Shown here in pieces: positions 14,200-15,703 of a DNA stretch of 15,703 bases. The stretch comes from Gammaproteobacteria bacterium. Lineage in GTDB: Bacteria > Pseudomonadota > Gammaproteobacteria > Competibacterales > Competibacteraceae. The stretch spans positions 1 to 15,703 of the forward strand of contig JAIFNF010000119.1 in the NCBI GenBank assembly GCA_020047885.1, read 5' to 3'. A program made the translations under genes and the position numbers. Numbering within the stretch: position 1 is the stretch's first letter; each line of letters starts with the position of its first letter. The notes beneath the pieces are model-generated. The model worked only from the letters and a program-made list of their open reading frames with translations. It did not search any database and was not told the origin of the DNA.

Positions 14200-15703
14200 T
14201 TATTGACTGAAAGTGGCCTTCACCTTGCGGGCGGCATCCACGGTGACCCGACAGACGTCCAGCCCGGTGCAGTCGCCCTCCCAGCCGCCAAACGTCGAGC
14301 CGGCTGCTGCTTCGGCGCTCAATGTCACCAGCCTCCCCGCCGCGTAGACTTCGCCGCAATCCGTCCCGCAATCCACCCCGACCGGGTCGCTAACGATTCG
14401 GCCTGAGCCACTTCCCGTCTTGTAGATGATCAGGGGAAAGCTCTGGTTGCTGCGGTTAAACGTAGCGGTGACCGACTGGCTGCGATCCACGGTGACTTGA
14501 CAATCACCTTGCCCACTACAAGCCCCCAGCCAACCGCCAAAGGTGGAGCCTGCCTCCGCTTGGGCGGTCAGCGTGACCACGGTTGCGGAGGTGTAGTCTT
14601 CCCGGCAGTCGCTGCCACAATCGATACCCGCCGGGATGCTGGTGATGCGACCCGACCCGGATCCCATGGTGGCGGTCGTCAGCCGCATGAGCGCGTTGAC
14701 CGGTTCGAATGTTGCGACGATGCTCTTAGCCGCGTTCATCGCTACCGTGCAGACCGGATTGACGCCAACGCAAGCGCCACTCCAGACGGTGAACAGGGCA
14801 TCGGGATCGGGCGTTGCGGTCAGCGTTACGCTCGCCCCCGGGGGGTAGCTTTCACTGCAATCGGTGCCGCAGTTGATGCCCTCCGGGGCGCTGACCACGG
14901 TTCCCCCAACGCCAACGGTCACCGACAGGGAGTAGGGTTCGGTACTAAAGGTGGCGGTGACTGTACAATCGGCGCTGATCGGGCCGGTGGTGTAGAGTTG
15001 GCCGGTTTGTACACCGTCGCACCCGGTAACGGTAGACCCGTAGCCAGGTGACGGGGTGATGGTGAACCGGGCGACCCCGCCCTCGGGAATCTGTTGTGAA
15101 CCCGGTCTGATCGCGCCGTTCGATCCGGCCGTCGCGGTCACGGTGTGAGCGAGGGTGTCGGCTTCCACCGCGCCAATATCGATGGTGTCATTGACGATGC
15201 GTGGAAAGCCGGAGCCGCGCTGGTCGGTGGTGACGTCGGCGGGGATCAGCGCATTGCTGCCAACGTTCATTGCGGGGCTGCCCGCAACCGGCAAATGGGT
15301 CAAGGTCGAGCCGCCGTTATCCGTGAGTCCGCCAATGATGTCGCCGATCGGAATGCCGATATCGGGTATCAGGTCAGTGCCAATCGGGGTGGCACCGGAT
15401 AACCCGCTCACGCCGTTCACGCCGAACAGGTTGTTACCCTGCGAGGTGAAGGTGCCGCTTGCTGCAACCCGGATTTCCTGGCCGTCCACCGACGCGCTGT
15501 TGCCCGAGATCAAACTGTTGCCAAGGGTGAGCAGATTCTCCGTGTAAATGCCACCGCCGTAATTGGCGCTGTTGCCCGTCACCGTGGCGTTCGTCAGCGT
15601 GACCGGCCCACTACCGCCATCGATCCCGCCCCCGGTATGTGCCGCTATATTCCCGGACACCGTGCTGTTGCTAATGATCACGGCACCAGCAGACACCCCG
15701 TAC
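14200..15703 (-). CDS. Secreted beta-helix protein with C-terminal Cys-containing repeats (5' end outside window)
   Basis: The frame is open to the window edge, so the 500 or so residues seen are only the C-terminal part; the GTG at 15696 is probably not the start. Residues are counted from that GTG. Residues 1-100 show right-handed beta-helix repeats (ISNSTVSGNIA, LTNATVTGNSANYGGGIY, GNSLISGNSASV). Next is a choice-of-anchor Q type segment (LTDNGGSTLTHLPVAGSPA, QRGSGFPRIVNDTIDIGAVE). Four tandem repeats of about 75 residues follow (about 183-250, 255-330, 338-413, 421-496). The last three share DCG-DC, GASVTLTA-like strands, a WxGAC or similar motif and a closing VxATF. Such proteins are extracellular or surface-bound; ligand unknown. 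No sorting motif is visible at the C-terminus (KATFSQ). The frame is continuous. Confidence 0.85.
   Translation of the reverse strand, partial: YGVSAGAVIISNSTVSGNIAAHTGGGIDGGSGPVTLTNATVTGNSANYGGGIYTENLLTLGNSLISGNSASVDGQEIRVAASGTFTSQGNNLFGVNGVSGLSGATPIGTDLIPDIGIPIGDIIGGLTDNGGSTLTHLPVAGSPAMNVGSNALIPADVTTDQRGSGFPRIVNDTIDIGAVEADTLAHTVTATAGSNGAIRPGSQQIPEGGVARFTITPSPGYGSTVTGCDGVQTGQLYTTGPISADCTVTATFSTEPYSLSVTVGVGGTVVSAPEGINCGTDCSESYPPGASVTLTATPDPDALFTVWSGACVGVNPVCTVAMNAAKSIVATFEPVNALMRLTTATMGSGSGRITSIPAGIDCGSDCREDYTSATVVTLTAQAEAGSTFGGWLGACSGQGDCQVTVDRSQSVTATFNRSNQSFPLIIYKTGSGSGRIVSDPVGVDCGTDCGEVYAAGRLVTLSAEAAAGSTFGGWEGDCTGLDVCRVTVDAARKVKATFSQ

Overview
The window looks like chromosomal DNA of a GC-rich gammaproteobacterium. 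The reasons are an OmpR/EnvZ-type two-component pair close to the enterobacterial one, a Spy/CpxP-like periplasmic protein, a REP-associated transposase whose repeats resemble Pseudomonas REPs, and a proteobacterial type I restriction-modification locus. A glycogen-storing lineage such as Competibacteraceae would fit the unusual branching enzyme, but that is a guess. No rRNA or tRNA gene was seen.

Layout: (1) 94-177, a palindromic intergenic repeat, then glgB (208-3675, minus), an oversized glycogen branching enzyme carrying a partial, inactive-looking first copy of itself. (2) 3783-4524, a Spy/CpxP-family periplasmic protein (minus) with a clear terminator and a candidate OmpR-type operator upstream. 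(3) 4551-5351, a REP/RAYT unit: a Y1 transposase flanked by two arrays, each of one inverted and four direct REPs with a 32-bp period. (4) 5504-11783, a type I R-M operon on the minus strand in the order hsdR - hsdS - zeta-like kinase - 65-aa protein - hsdM. From hsdS to hsdM every junction overlaps (ATGA, TGATG, ATGA). (5) 11909-14019 (plus), an OmpR/EnvZ-like pair overlapping as TGATG. (6) 14033-14168, a hairpin and a second copy of the palindrome seen at the window start. (7) 14200-15703 (minus), the 3' part of a secreted beta-helix protein ending in four Cys-containing repeats.

The R-M locus is decaying or switched off. hsdS is split by a 128-bp MITE with 8-bp target duplications and carries homopolymer frameshifts. 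The kinase gene is frameshifted. HsdR has a Gly-to-Arg change in Walker A and lacks the expected segment around helicase motif III. Only hsdM and the 65-aa gene look intact. Removing the MITE and correcting three homopolymer runs gives a continuous HsdS of 423 codons, so the ancestral system can be read. A kinase/small-protein pair translationally coupled between hsdS and hsdM is the most unusual arrangement here and may be a toxin-antitoxin or effector module tied to the R-M system. The OmpR-like regulator may also control the Spy-like gene, whose upstream region has tandem GATACA/GTTACA half-sites 10 bp apart.
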